Translations under genes and position numbers: made by a program | Shown: piece by piece, positions 33,501-43,187 of the stretch | How positions within the stretch are numbered: position 1 is the first letter of the stretch | How the letters are laid out: each line of letters opens with the position of its first letter | Notes under the pieces: model-generated | The model's database searches: none | What the model was told of the DNA's origin: nothing | What the model saw: the letters and a program-made list of their open reading frames with translations, nothing else | Assembly: GCA_963832355.1 (NCBI GenBank) | Contig: CAWHTX010000003.1 | Coordinates: 186,001-250,000 of the forward strand | Direction: 5' to 3' | DNA: 64,000 nucleotides | Source of the DNA: DATFVA01 sp963832355 | GTDB lineage: Bacteria > Bacteroidota > Ignavibacteria > Ignavibacteriales > Ignavibacteriaceae

Positions 33501-35402
33501 ATGATAAAAAGATTTCCTGTTATTATAATTGTGCTGGTACTATTTAGTGCACTTGCCTTTGCACAATCTTCCAGTTACACAAGAGTTAAAGCTAAGGCAG
33601 CACCTAAATACGTTAAAGTAAATCCTAACGACGCCAGCAATTTTTATGTTGAATATAAAAACCGTCAATTACATTCTGCAAACAAACCAGCTGGTGGAGC
33701 GCAGGATTTAGTTTATTGCAACTGGGATTGGCCTAGCAACAGCTGGACTCCCGCTTCTACTTTTATGTATGATTTTACAGGTGATGGTGTTCTGGATCCT
33801 TTTGCATTCGCTACGGATCAGGATCCTCAGCGTGCTGGAATTTTTGGCTTCGTTGATGATTTCGGTCAATCACAATATTATCTATATGGATTGACAGGCA
33901 CAGGTACACCTGTAAGAACCGGTTGGAACTCACATTTATTTATGGGTGAAGATGGGGTTGTATATGTAGCAATATATGACTTTTTAAATAGCAACGGTAA
34001 TATAAATGACCACGTATGGAAAATTGATTTACTTAGTGATCCCGGAACAGGCGAGCAGCTAACTGATTCACTGACTGCTTTAGAAGGCGGCTGGGCTCGT
34101 TTCGCTAAGGATGGTAATAATAATTTCTGGGAACTGGTAGATAATTCAGCGGCATTCCCTCTGAATATTGCAGCTTCTACTGATGGAGCAAGTACTTTTG
34201 CTGTTATCGATTCAGTTGGTAGCAATGATCCTACTTTCTGGGGAACTGATTTCGGTAATGATCCGATCATCAATGCACATGGAGATAAAATCTCAGTTGT
34301 TACCTCAGTCGCTAAAGCCGGCGGATTAGGTGAAGTTTACGGCGATCCTGACACTATGGATCCGGACAGTGCAAGTGGATTGTATCACTGGTATTCCACT
34401 GACGGCGGCGGAACCTGGCAGGGTGAAATGATCATGCATGATGGATCTGGTGAACTTACAAATAGACCAACTTACGAAATCTATTTCTACCAGTTTGACA
34501 TAGGTTCGCAGTATGTTGATATGCAGGGAGTTACTCACGTAGTTCACGGCGGAACAAATTCGGTTGGAGTTAGAACAGCTTATAACGATACAAGTAATGT
34601 TTATCCGATAGGATACTGGAATGACAGAGATAAAAACTGGATTTCGGTTGAATTACCAGCTGTTGAACAGTATGATTATAGCTTAGATGGATCATTATTT
34701 GTTGGAAACATGAACGGTTCTCAGAGACCCTTTGTTAAAACTGACTCTACCGGACAGCTTGTTGTTGTAATGTGGGCTCGTCCCCAGTTCAGCGGCGAAC
34801 CGGGTGCAAGTTCAGTAAACATATATGAGGATCCGAACGGAGTAGAAACCTCTTTCTTCTATTATGACATTGTTTATGCATATTCAGAAGACTATGGTGT
34901 AACATTCAGTGATCCGGAAATTGCATATTCAGTTCCTAACGAGGAAAACTATTGGCCTCAAATAGCTGAAGTTGAAACTCAGGGTGATGTAGCGATTGTT
35001 CATTTCATCTCATATTATGATGAAATTCCGGGAACAAATGTATTGGGTGAAAATTCATTATCTCCTGGAATCTGGAAATACAATACAGTCAGCTTTAACT
35101 TTACTCCTGTTTCAGTTAAGGATGATCATCAGGTTGTAAATAAATTTTCACTTGAGCAGAATTATCCGAATCCGTTCAACCCAACAACTAAAATCAGTTA
35201 TACTTTACCTGAGAAGAGTAATGTTGAGCTGAAAATTTATAATATGCTTGGCCAGGAAGTTACTACTTTAGTGAATGGCGAGCAGGAAGTTGGATCTCAT
35301 TCGATTGATTTCAATGCATCGAATTTAGCATCCGGACTTTATATCTATAAAATTCAGGCCGGCAATTTTACTCAGTCAAAGAAAATGATGTTGTTGAAGT
35401 AA
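33501..35402 (+). CDS. Secreted protein with T9SS type A sorting domain
   Basis: 633 aa. The signal peptide (about residues 1-21, ending LAFAQ) precedes a beta-rich body of about 520 residues with Asp-box-like elements (YSTDGGGTWQGE, YSEDYGVTFSDPE) that suggest a sialidase/BNR-type propeller. The C-terminus is an unmistakable T9SS sorting domain: NYPNPFNPTTKISYTLPE, VELKIYNMLGQEV, NLASGLYIYKIQAG, KKMMLLK. Export through the type IX system to the surface is therefore expected. The enzymatic role, if any, is unknown. The start has GGAGAG 9 bases upstream. A strong terminator follows. Confidence 0.85.
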   Translation: MIKRFPVIIIVLVLFSALAFAQSSSYTRVKAKAAPKYVKVNPNDASNFYVEYKNRQLHSANKPAGGAQDLVYCNWDWPSNSWTPASTFMYDFTGDGVLDPFAFATDQDPQRAGIFGFVDDFGQSQYYLYGLTGTGTPVRTGWNSHLFMGEDGVVYVAIYDFLNSNGNINDHVWKIDLLSDPGTGEQLTDSLTALEGGWARFAKDGNNNFWELVDNSAAFPLNIAASTDGASTFAVIDSVGSNDPTFWGTDFGNDPIINAHGDKISVVTSVAKAGGLGEVYGDPDTMDPDSASGLYHWYSTDGGGTWQGEMIMHDGSGELTNRPTYEIYFYQFDIGSQYVDMQGVTHVVHGGTNSVGVRTAYNDTSNVYPIGYWNDRDKNWISVELPAVEQYDYSLDGSLFVGNMNGSQRPFVKTDSTGQLVVVMWARPQFSGEPGASSVNIYEDPNGVETSFFYYDIVYAYSEDYGVTFSDPEIAYSVPNEENYWPQIAEVETQGDVAIVHFISYYDEIPGTNVLGENSLSPGIWKYNTVSFNFTPVSVKDDHQVVNKFSLEQNYPNPFNPTTKISYTLPEKSNVELKIYNMLGQEVTTLVNGEQEVGSHSIDFNASNLASGLYIYKIQAGNFTQSKKMMLLK

Positions 35403-35423
35403 AATTATTTAATTAAGTTATGA

Positions 35424-35465
35424 GGGCGGATTTCTTTGAAAAATTAGAATATCCGCCCTTTTTTG
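35424..35465 (+). terminator. Rho-independent terminator after the T9SS gene
   Basis: GGGCGGAT (35424-35431) pairs with ATCCGCCC (35451-35458), followed by TTTTTTG. It separates the 633-aa T9SS gene from the TonB receptor gene. Confidence 0.9.
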
Positions 35466-35582
35466 TATTAGATTGATTTTAAAACTCAATGTCGGGGAGA
35501 GGATTAAAGTTACTACCAAAAAACAACTTCAGAACATAACTTCTTTATGTAAATAAAAGTCATTAATTATGATGGAGAAAAG

Positions 35583-38408
35583 ATGAAAAATTCGATTACT
35601 AAAATTTTCATTCTAGTGCTCCTCTTATTTTCTTCTACTCTTATTTTCGCACAATCAGGAGTAGGAAAATTAAGTGGTAAAGTGATCGATGCCGATACAA
35701 AAGAACCTCTTATCGGCGCGAACGTAGTAGTATTAAACACTGAAAAAGGTGCCGCAACAGATGTAAACGGTAACTATTTCATACTTAATATTACGCCGGG
35801 CACTTACGAGGTGAAATTCAGTTATGTTGGTTATGCCCCAAAAACAATTCAGAATATCAGGGTTGTTGCCGGTGTTACCTACGAATTAAATGTTCAATTA
35901 TCAACTGATTTCTCACTTCCCGAAATAGTTGTTCAAAGCAATAAGCTTTTTGAGGAAAAGGCTACCAATACCGTAAAGGTATTCGATGCCGATCAGATCT
36001 CTAAGTTACCTGTAAGAGGAGTTACTAATATTGCTTCTTTGCAGGCCGGTGTTGTTGTTCAGGAAGGAAGCGGAGGTGTATCGGGTAACGCTGCATTGAA
36101 TGTAAGAGGAGGCAGAAGCTCCGAAGTATTGTATATAGTAGATGGTGTACCCCAGACTAACCTTTACAATCGCGGGAGCGTTTCGCAAGTTAGTGATAAT
36201 GCAATTGATCAGATTTCTTTCCAGGTTGGCGGATATGAAGCCAAATATGGACAGGCTCAGTCTGGTATAATAAGTATTACAACCAAATCCGGAGATCCCA
36301 CTTATAAAATATCGGGTGAGGCTATATCTTCGTATTATCTCGATGACTACGGGTATAACCTTTATTCGGCTAATATAAGCGGGCCGATCATTCCCGGCAT
36401 AAAAGAACACACGATCTTCCTGTCCGCTGAGCGTGGATGGTACCTCGACAGTAATCCCAGTGCAATCGGGATCAGTTTTCCATCAATAGGGACCTCATAT
36501 ACCATTCGACCCAATGATCCATCCAGTATATGGAGATATTCAGGAAGAACCAAACATCAGTTCGGAGAGTTCACAGCATATCTTTCTGCTAATGTTAATA
36601 ATCGAATAGCAAAAAACTGGAGCTATCGATTAGCCAAGAATGATGCTTCATTCCAGCAGGAGTTTAGTCAGGATAACTATTCCTTCAGCGGAAGAGTTTC
36701 TCAAACAGTAAGCGCAACCACTTTCTGGAATGTGACACTTGGTTACAGGTTGTTCCAGTATGAGAGGTACAATCCTTTCTTAAAGGATAATTTACAGGCT
36801 TACGGCGACAGCTCGCTTTGGGCACAAAGATTTGGCGTGACGCTTTTGGGCGATGGACAAAGAACACTGCCAACTGATGAGTATGGAATTTTCAGACCTT
36901 ACGGTTGGGAAAGTGGATTATACCAGAGAAGAGAAGATGCAGCTTTTATCGGCGACTTTGATCTGACCTCGCAGATTGCCAACCACCTCTTCGAAATAGG
37001 AGGCGGCGCAGAATATCATACAGTTAGAGGCTATGGAGTTTATGCTTTTCAGCTTGCAGGCCAATCAGATACACTATCCCTGGGTCAGAAATTTGAAGCT
37101 TTGCAGCCGTTCGCATTCGGATATGATGTAACTGGTCAGAATAAAACCACTTCAGATAATGCCAATCAGTTTCTGAGGCCCCGGAAGCCATTCCTTGGCT
37201 ATGCTTATATCCAGGACCGGTTCGAGCTGGAAGATCTGGTGTTAAACCTTGGAGTTAGGTTAGACTATTTTGACATTAAGTCGTATGTCCTGAATAACCC
37301 GGCGCTGCCATATTACGGCGGTTCAAACCAGTTTGATTTTGATCCGGGTGATTTTCACTTAAGAGATCCTGAGGTTGAAATATCACCAAGAATCGGTTTA
37401 GGGTTTCCTGTTACCGAATCAACAGTATTTCATGCTCAGTTCGGCAGATTTATACAGCTGCCTGAGTTGAATGATGTATATGCCGGACCATACGATTATG
37501 AACAGTTTATTTCATATGATCCGCAGTTTGGTCAGAATGGAGCCCTAAAAGCAGAGGAAACATTACAATATGAGATTGGTTTCCGTCAAATGTTCAATAA
37601 TGTAGCTGCCATCAATCTGACAGCTTTTTATAAAAATATTAAAGGACTCGTTAATGTGCAGAGTCACCAGTTCCAGAGGATTCCCGGTGGTGAAATTCAC
37701 ACAGCAATCTATCCGGAAAATGCTGACTTCGGTACTACTAAAGGATTAGCATTTTCACTGGATGTAAGCAGAGTTAAGTACTTTGGTCTTTCTCTGAATT
37801 ATACTTTTTCGATTGCTGAAGGAACCGGTTCTTCAACAAGCTCGAGTCAGACAGCAGTATTCAGGAATCAGGATAACTTACCTCCCAAGGTTATAGCTCC
37901 GTTAAATTTTGACCAGAGACATACTGCTACAGCTACAGTTGATTTCTATATACCGGAAGGGGAAATGGGAGTTTTTGAAATGCTTGATGCAAATGTTTTG
38001 CTATCATTTAATTCCGGACGTCCATATACACCAGTGGATAAACTGAATCTTGTTGGTGATAATACAATTATTTCAAGCAATCTTGGATATATAAATTCAG
38101 CGTACGGACCATCCTCATTCAGAGTGGACTTCCGTCTTGAAAAGTCATTCTATATATCGTCACTTAAACTATCGCCTTATTTGTGGATTCAGAATGTTTT
38201 CGATGCTAAAAATGTTGTCTCGGTTTACCGTTCAACAGGCAGCCCTTCCACTACTGACTGGCTGAATACTGCAGAAGGAAGAGCTACCGCACAGCAAGTT
38301 GGCGAGGGATATATACAGGATTATACGTCTTATGAGGAGAATCCTGGAAATTATGGTATACCCAGACTAATAAGGCTTGGATTAAAAGTTGACATATCCG
38401 GTTTATAA
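35583..38408 (+). CDS. TonB-dependent receptor with N-terminal carboxypeptidase-regulatory-like domain
   Basis: 941 aa outer-membrane protein. The signal peptide (about 1-23, ending LIFAQ) is followed by a CarboxypepD_reg-like domain (GKLSGKVIDADTKEPLIGAN ... YVGYAPKTI, residues 28-110), then the plug (NTVKVFDADQISKLPVRGVT, NVRGGRSSEVLYIVDGVP, GGYEAKYGQAQSGIISITT, 120-230) and a beta-barrel to the C-terminus. The barrel ends without the usual final aromatic residue (LKVDISGL). It probably imports an unknown substrate or acts as a surface platform. No SusD partner follows; instead a T9SS-like protein and a PorV-like barrel do. Confidence 0.88.
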   Translation: MKNSITKIFILVLLLFSSTLIFAQSGVGKLSGKVIDADTKEPLIGANVVVLNTEKGAATDVNGNYFILNITPGTYEVKFSYVGYAPKTIQNIRVVAGVTYELNVQLSTDFSLPEIVVQSNKLFEEKATNTVKVFDADQISKLPVRGVTNIASLQAGVVVQEGSGGVSGNAALNVRGGRSSEVLYIVDGVPQTNLYNRGSVSQVSDNAIDQISFQVGGYEAKYGQAQSGIISITTKSGDPTYKISGEAISSYYLDDYGYNLYSANISGPIIPGIKEHTIFLSAERGWYLDSNPSAIGISFPSIGTSYTIRPNDPSSIWRYSGRTKHQFGEFTAYLSANVNNRIAKNWSYRLAKNDASFQQEFSQDNYSFSGRVSQTVSATTFWNVTLGYRLFQYERYNPFLKDNLQAYGDSSLWAQRFGVTLLGDGQRTLPTDEYGIFRPYGWESGLYQRREDAAFIGDFDLTSQIANHLFEIGGGAEYHTVRGYGVYAFQLAGQSDTLSLGQKFEALQPFAFGYDVTGQNKTTSDNANQFLRPRKPFLGYAYIQDRFELEDLVLNLGVRLDYFDIKSYVLNNPALPYYGGSNQFDFDPGDFHLRDPEVEISPRIGLGFPVTESTVFHAQFGRFIQLPELNDVYAGPYDYEQFISYDPQFGQNGALKAEETLQYEIGFRQMFNNVAAINLTAFYKNIKGLVNVQSHQFQRIPGGEIHTAIYPENADFGTTKGLAFSLDVSRVKYFGLSLNYTFSIAEGTGSSTSSSQTAVFRNQDNLPPKVIAPLNFDQRHTATATVDFYIPEGEMGVFEMLDANVLLSFNSGRPYTPVDKLNLVGDNTIISSNLGYINSAYGPSSFRVDFRLEKSFYISSLKLSPYLWIQNVFDAKNVVSVYRSTGSPSTTDWLNTAEGRATAQQVGEGYIQDYTSYEENPGNYGIPRLIRLGLKVDISGL

Positions 38409-38450
38409 TTAAATGAAATGGAATAATTTCACAAGCAATAGGAAATTGAA

Positions 38451-41400
38451 ATGAGAATTAAACAGTTTTTATACTATTTCAGGTTCGTGCCCTTTATAAT
38501 CCTTCTTTTATCCCTTTCATACGGGTTTAAAGGGGATAATAAAAAAGGAGGCGGACTGAACAAAACCGTTGCCAAAATGAATAATGCTACTTCCGGTAAA
38601 GTTGGTGATGGTTACAGAATGCAGATAAACAACCTAAACGTACCGCTTAATAGTAAAGGAGTAATAGCGGAAGTAAATCTTCCTGACGGAGGAAAAGGCA
38701 ACGGTTATTTTGGGAATCATGAATTTCTTTTTTCCGGCGGTTTCTTCCTGAGCGGTAAAAGAAATGGCGTGGATTGGGCAAACGCTGTTGCTGCTGCCAC
38801 GCTTGTTGAAGATTATGTACCCGGTACGGTAGCAGGAGGCCAGGCAGATCCAAGGGCTCAGTTGTATGTTCTGAATTCCCAGGATGAACCTTTTGGTCAG
38901 TCGTGGCAGGATTGGAAAGATGCCGTAGCTCTTGGTGCCGATTTTTACGATGGTGACGGTGATGGACAATATAATCCGGTCGATCTTAATGGTAATGGTA
39001 AGTGGGATGCTGATGAGGATTCACCCGATCTGTTAGGTGATGAAACTATTTGGTGCGTCTATAATGATGGACTTGCCAAAGCACAGAGAAGATGGAATAC
39101 TATAGATCCACTCGGCATTGAGATCCGCCAGACTGTTTTTGGATTCGCTTCTGCCGGTGCGATTGGAAATCTTCTCTTTATAAGATACAGAATTAACTAT
39201 GTTGGTTTGAATGCGAATGATCCTGATACCCTTAAAGATGTATACTTCGGTGTCTGGGCTGATCCGGATGTTGGTGAAAATACCGGCTATATTAAGAATC
39301 TTGTAGGCTGCGATACTATTAGAAATGCCGGATATACTTATTTGAAAAATCCCAGCCCTGGTGACTGGGGAAATCAGCCGCCCTGTTTTTTGATCGATTT
39401 CTTTTCCGGTCCTAAAGCATATATTCCCGGGGTTACATTTATTGATAACAATGGGGACGGAATGTATGATGAGGGCGACACACCACTTGATTCGGCCTAT
39501 AGTATAAGAGGCAGTCTCAAAGGTATTGCTGCTTTCCCGGGTGCAAGAAATCAGCCCTTGTCATCGTTTGTTGAATATATTAACGGTGATGCTGTACTTA
39601 ATGATCCGGATAACGCAGATCAGGCCAGGAATTTGATCCTTGGATTATCCAGGGCTGGTGAAGTTGTGGACCCTTGTAACTGGTCGTATGGGGAGGTTCT
39701 TGGCGGTGTAGACTGCGCCAATGTAGATCCCAGGTTCTGGTACTCGGGTGACCCTGTTACTTCAGTCGGATGGATCAATACGCTGGAATCCGATTTGAGG
39801 CAGATGTCCAATACAGGCCCATTTGTACTGGTTAAAGGCCAGGAACAGGAGATAGTGGCTGCATATGTTGTAGGTCAGGGTAGTAATCCTCTGAATTCGG
39901 TTTCTGTCGCCAAACAGATTGATGATGGTGCACAGTTTATTTTTGACCAGAATTTTGTTGCTCCATCCCCGGCTCCTCCGGTTACTCCTAATGTGAGCAC
40001 AGGTGAGGATTTTATTGATTTATCATGGGAAACAGCACCTCAGGTTTCGTTTTTAGATTCAACAGAAGCATATAATGATCAGTTCCAGGGTTACAATATT
40101 TATGCTTACCAGAGTAATACAACTGCTCCTACTGTTAATAACGAAACAAATAGAACTCTTGTAGCTAGGTATACCGTTGATAACTTTATCAAGGATGTTT
40201 ACTATCAAAATCCGAACACTGGTGGTATCGAATTGCTCTACCCTGAACCGGACGCTGATCACCAGCTTAATAGAGCTGTATATTCTGATCCGCAGACGGG
40301 CAGAATAAGACTGAGAATAACCAAGGATCCATTTACCGGCGGTCCACTGATCAAAGGAAAACCTTATTATTTCTCAATAACTTCTTATTCGATTAATTAT
40401 TACGCTCTTGTATTCAAAGATGATCCAACCAAACCGTTGGGAACAAAAGGTGATTATTATGTCGGCTCTCAATCGTTTGTTGGATTAGTTGAAAATATAC
40501 CGAAAATCACTGCAGTTACGATGGCTGAAAATTTGTATGATCCGCCTGGATTAACCGGCAGCGGTAATCAAATCGCGGGCGGCAGCAGGGGAGAATTACA
40601 GTATGATCCGGTGATCAAAGATCAATTAACCGGTGATAAATATAAAATTACTTTCTTCCCGGATAGTTCTACACAATTGTATTCGACCTTCTGGAAACTG
40701 GAAGATGCAACTACAGGTGCAACTGTCGCTGACTCATTGAAATATTATCTGTATAACTCTGAAAAAGTAAATGTGGCTCCGACTGATGGATTTATAGTAA
40801 GACTTTCAGATGAGAAACCTGCACTGGATACTGCTCTTTCGTATCAATTAGCGAATCCATGGGTTGACACTACAGCCTCAGTTGTTAATTATGTATCTGA
40901 GGATATCGAACAGCATACAAATATTAAAAATATCGGCGGAAGGCTGAGTGTGCTTTCGGGAACCTATGTTACTGCTGACAGATTGAGAAAAGTTGAGATA
41001 AGATTTGGTGAAACTCAGAAAGCATACCGGTATTTAAATGGCTTTTTTGGCTCATCTAGCACTAACAAAAGATTCTTTAAATATGCTGAAGCCATTACCC
41101 CTACGGATACTATAGGTAAGGGAACAATTGGAATGTGGGATACTGCAAACGATCGTCCGTTTGGATATGTTGACGTTCCTTTCCAGGTTTGGGTTGATGA
41201 TCCGAACTTTGGAGAAATGAGACAAATGGCGGTTGCATTTATCGAAAAACGTGCGGGTTTAGGCGGCAACCCTGATGGTATATGGGATCCGGGTACTGCA
41301 CTCCTGTTGTCCGGTGAATATATCCTGATTTTGGATGCCCCATACGATCCGGATGGCAATCAAAGGATATACAAAGGCGGTCCATACCTGGATGCAAATG

Positions 41401-42020
41401 CCGGGTATGCCGATTTAAACGGGGCAACCGAAGCAAACGGAGCATTTTACCCTATTCCGCCTGAAGCCAGCCTGACACAGGATGAGAGAAATATTGCAGC
41501 GTCTCCGTTTTTCAATACTCTATACGCTGTAGGTCTTCAAAAGACAACCGAAGAAGCTACATATTCGCCGGGCGATAAAATAGTGATCAATGTTGATAAC
41601 TATCCATATACAACTGCAGATGTATATGAATTTAAAACGAGAAAAGATGGAAGTCTCAGTGCGGATGAGGAAAAAGAATTGTTTAATAAAGTGAATGTAT
41701 TTCCTAATCCTTTATACGGTTATAATCCGGCAACCAGTTATACAAATTCGCCGTCTGATGATCCGTTTGTAACCTTCTCAAATCTGCCTATGGATGTGAC
41801 TATAACTATTTATAGTCTTTCCGGAAATAAACTGAAAACGCTGAATACAGGTGATAAATCTTCACCTTCTTCTCCTTTCCTTCAGTGGGATTTGAAAAAT
41901 GATTCAGGGATCAGAGTAGCATCGGGACTATATATTGCGATTGTTGACTCTCCAAAATATGGGCAGAAGATACTTAAGTTCTCGATCATTATGCCACAAA
42001 AACAATTGCAGAGTTATTAA
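38451..42020 (+). CDS. Very large secreted protein with C-terminal T9SS-like domain and Ca-binding-like loops
   Basis: 1189 aa. A signal-peptide-like N-terminus (about 1-27) is followed by Asp-rich loops of dockerin or thrombospondin-3 type: FYDGDGDGQYNPVDLNGNG and WDADED at about 163-190, and FIDNNGDGMYDEGD at about 326. A fibronectin-III-like stretch lies near 515-650 (VTPNVSTGEDFIDLSWE). The C-terminus resembles a T9SS domain: NKVNVFPNPLYGYNPATS, VTITIYSLSGNKLKTLN, SGIRVASGLYIAIV, with an added tail after the canonical end (SIIMPQKQLQSY). It lies 42 bases after the TonB receptor, probably the same transcript. Function unknown; a surface partner of the receptor is inference. Confidence 0.75.
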   Translation: MRIKQFLYYFRFVPFIILLLSLSYGFKGDNKKGGGLNKTVAKMNNATSGKVGDGYRMQINNLNVPLNSKGVIAEVNLPDGGKGNGYFGNHEFLFSGGFFLSGKRNGVDWANAVAAATLVEDYVPGTVAGGQADPRAQLYVLNSQDEPFGQSWQDWKDAVALGADFYDGDGDGQYNPVDLNGNGKWDADEDSPDLLGDETIWCVYNDGLAKAQRRWNTIDPLGIEIRQTVFGFASAGAIGNLLFIRYRINYVGLNANDPDTLKDVYFGVWADPDVGENTGYIKNLVGCDTIRNAGYTYLKNPSPGDWGNQPPCFLIDFFSGPKAYIPGVTFIDNNGDGMYDEGDTPLDSAYSIRGSLKGIAAFPGARNQPLSSFVEYINGDAVLNDPDNADQARNLILGLSRAGEVVDPCNWSYGEVLGGVDCANVDPRFWYSGDPVTSVGWINTLESDLRQMSNTGPFVLVKGQEQEIVAAYVVGQGSNPLNSVSVAKQIDDGAQFIFDQNFVAPSPAPPVTPNVSTGEDFIDLSWETAPQVSFLDSTEAYNDQFQGYNIYAYQSNTTAPTVNNETNRTLVARYTVDNFIKDVYYQNPNTGGIELLYPEPDADHQLNRAVYSDPQTGRIRLRITKDPFTGGPLIKGKPYYFSITSYSINYYALVFKDDPTKPLGTKGDYYVGSQSFVGLVENIPKITAVTMAENLYDPPGLTGSGNQIAGGSRGELQYDPVIKDQLTGDKYKITFFPDSSTQLYSTFWKLEDATTGATVADSLKYYLYNSEKVNVAPTDGFIVRLSDEKPALDTALSYQLANPWVDTTASVVNYVSEDIEQHTNIKNIGGRLSVLSGTYVTADRLRKVEIRFGETQKAYRYLNGFFGSSSTNKRFFKYAEAITPTDTIGKGTIGMWDTANDRPFGYVDVPFQVWVDDPNFGEMRQMAVAFIEKRAGLGGNPDGIWDPGTALLLSGEYILILDAPYDPDGNQRIYKGGPYLDANAGYADLNGATEANGAFYPIPPEASLTQDERNIAASPFFNTLYAVGLQKTTEEATYSPGDKIVINVDNYPYTTADVYEFKTRKDGSLSADEEKELFNKVNVFPNPLYGYNPATSYTNSPSDDPFVTFSNLPMDVTITIYSLSGNKLKTLNTGDKSSPSSPFLQWDLKNDSGIRVASGLYIAIVDSPKYGQKILKFSIIMPQKQLQSY

Positions 42021-42088
42021 AAACTTACGGGGGCAGGTCAAAGGGCCTGTCTCCGATTGAAATTCTTAAAATTTTGGAGTATAGACAA

Positions 42089-43105
42089 ATGAAAAAGATT
42101 TTTACGTTCTTAATTTTGGTTTTGTTATGCAGTTCGATATATGCTGGCGATACCAATCGTAAGGGTACTACGGGTGCGGAGGAATTGCTCATCCCGGTCG
42201 GCGCCAGAGGTATAGCTACCGGCGGTGCATTTCTTGCTTCACTTACAGGTCTTGAGTCGGTTTATTATAACCCGGCCGGACTTGATATGACCCCCCAAAC
42301 AGAAGCTATGTTCAGTTATATGTCCTATTTTGCAGATATAAAAGTTTCTTATTTTGCAATTTCCACAAGTCTGAGTGACCTGGGATCAATAGCTCTCAGT
42401 TTTAAGACGCTCGATTTTGGGGAAATTCCAGTTACAACTGTGGATTATCCCGACGGTACAGGTCAAACTTATTCACCCGGATTTCTTACTGCAACACTGA
42501 CTTATTCAAAGGTGCTCACTGATAGAATATCAGTTGGTACTAATCTGAAATTAATCAGCGAATCAATTGAGAATACCAGTGCTATTGGTTTCGGGCTTGA
42601 CATGGGTGTTCAGTATCGTTTTAATGATTTCCTCTCAATGGGAGCTTCGTTAAAAAATGTTGGAACTAATATGCAGTTCTCCGGTCAGGACCTGCAGACA
42701 TCTACTACGGTTCCCGGGTCTAATCTTGGTTCTTCTTCAGGAAAATACCTGGTTGTAACCGAACCTTTTCAGATCCCAAGTTATTTCGAAATGAGCTTAT
42801 CTTATGATCACAGATTTAACGATGTGAATGCAGTAACTCTGGCTACTACATATACAGCCAACAATTCATATGAGGATATTGCGCATTTCGGACTGGAATA
42901 CAACTTTATGGATTACTTCTTTGCAAGAGGAGGATATAACCTTTCTATGCAGGAATCAGATCAGTCGATATATGGCTTAACTGCTGGTGCCGGAATTCAG
43001 TATAAGACAGAAAGCGGCATCGGGATAGTATTTGATTATGCATTCAGAGATGTGAAGGATTTCCCTACGTCAAATCATATATTTACTGTAAAACTTTCGT
43101 TATAA
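42089..43105 (+). CDS. PorV/PorQ family outer-membrane beta-barrel protein
   Basis: 338 aa from the ATG at 42089 (GGAG 11 bases upstream); an in-frame TTG at 42074 adds five unlikely residues. The signal peptide ends IYAG. The opening GAEELLIPVGARGIATGGAF and SVYYNPAGL is the hallmark of the PorV/PorQ (UPF0164/FadL-like) family, whose PorV member shuttles T9SS cargo to the attachment complex. The rest is regular amphipathic beta strands ending in TVKLSL. It follows the TonB receptor and T9SS-like gene and may serve that cargo specifically. A strong terminator follows. Confidence 0.85.
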   Translation: MKKIFTFLILVLLCSSIYAGDTNRKGTTGAEELLIPVGARGIATGGAFLASLTGLESVYYNPAGLDMTPQTEAMFSYMSYFADIKVSYFAISTSLSDLGSIALSFKTLDFGEIPVTTVDYPDGTGQTYSPGFLTATLTYSKVLTDRISVGTNLKLISESIENTSAIGFGLDMGVQYRFNDFLSMGASLKNVGTNMQFSGQDLQTSTTVPGSNLGSSSGKYLVVTEPFQIPSYFEMSLSYDHRFNDVNAVTLATTYTANNSYEDIAHFGLEYNFMDYFFARGGYNLSMQESDQSIYGLTAGAGIQYKTESGIGIVFDYAFRDVKDFPTSNHIFTVKLSL

Positions 43106-43128
43106 AGGAAATACCTTTTTTTGAGTTG

Positions 43129-43161
43129 CGGCACTTTTTATATTAAAAAGTGCCGTTTTTT
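43129..43161 (+). terminator. Rho-independent terminator after the PorV-like gene
   Basis: CGGCACTTTTT (43129-43139) pairs perfectly with AAAAAGTGCCG (43145-43155), loop of 5, followed by TTTTTT. It ends the TonB receptor/T9SS/PorV transcript. Confidence 0.93.
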
Positions 43162-43187
43162 ATTGTTTTAAATTGTGAATTACTGAT

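Noticed and set aside
42021..42073. Terminator after the 1189-aa gene (GGCAGG/CCTGTC hairpin)
   Set aside because: Short stem with a G-U pair and no T-run; transcription probably continues into the PorV-like gene.
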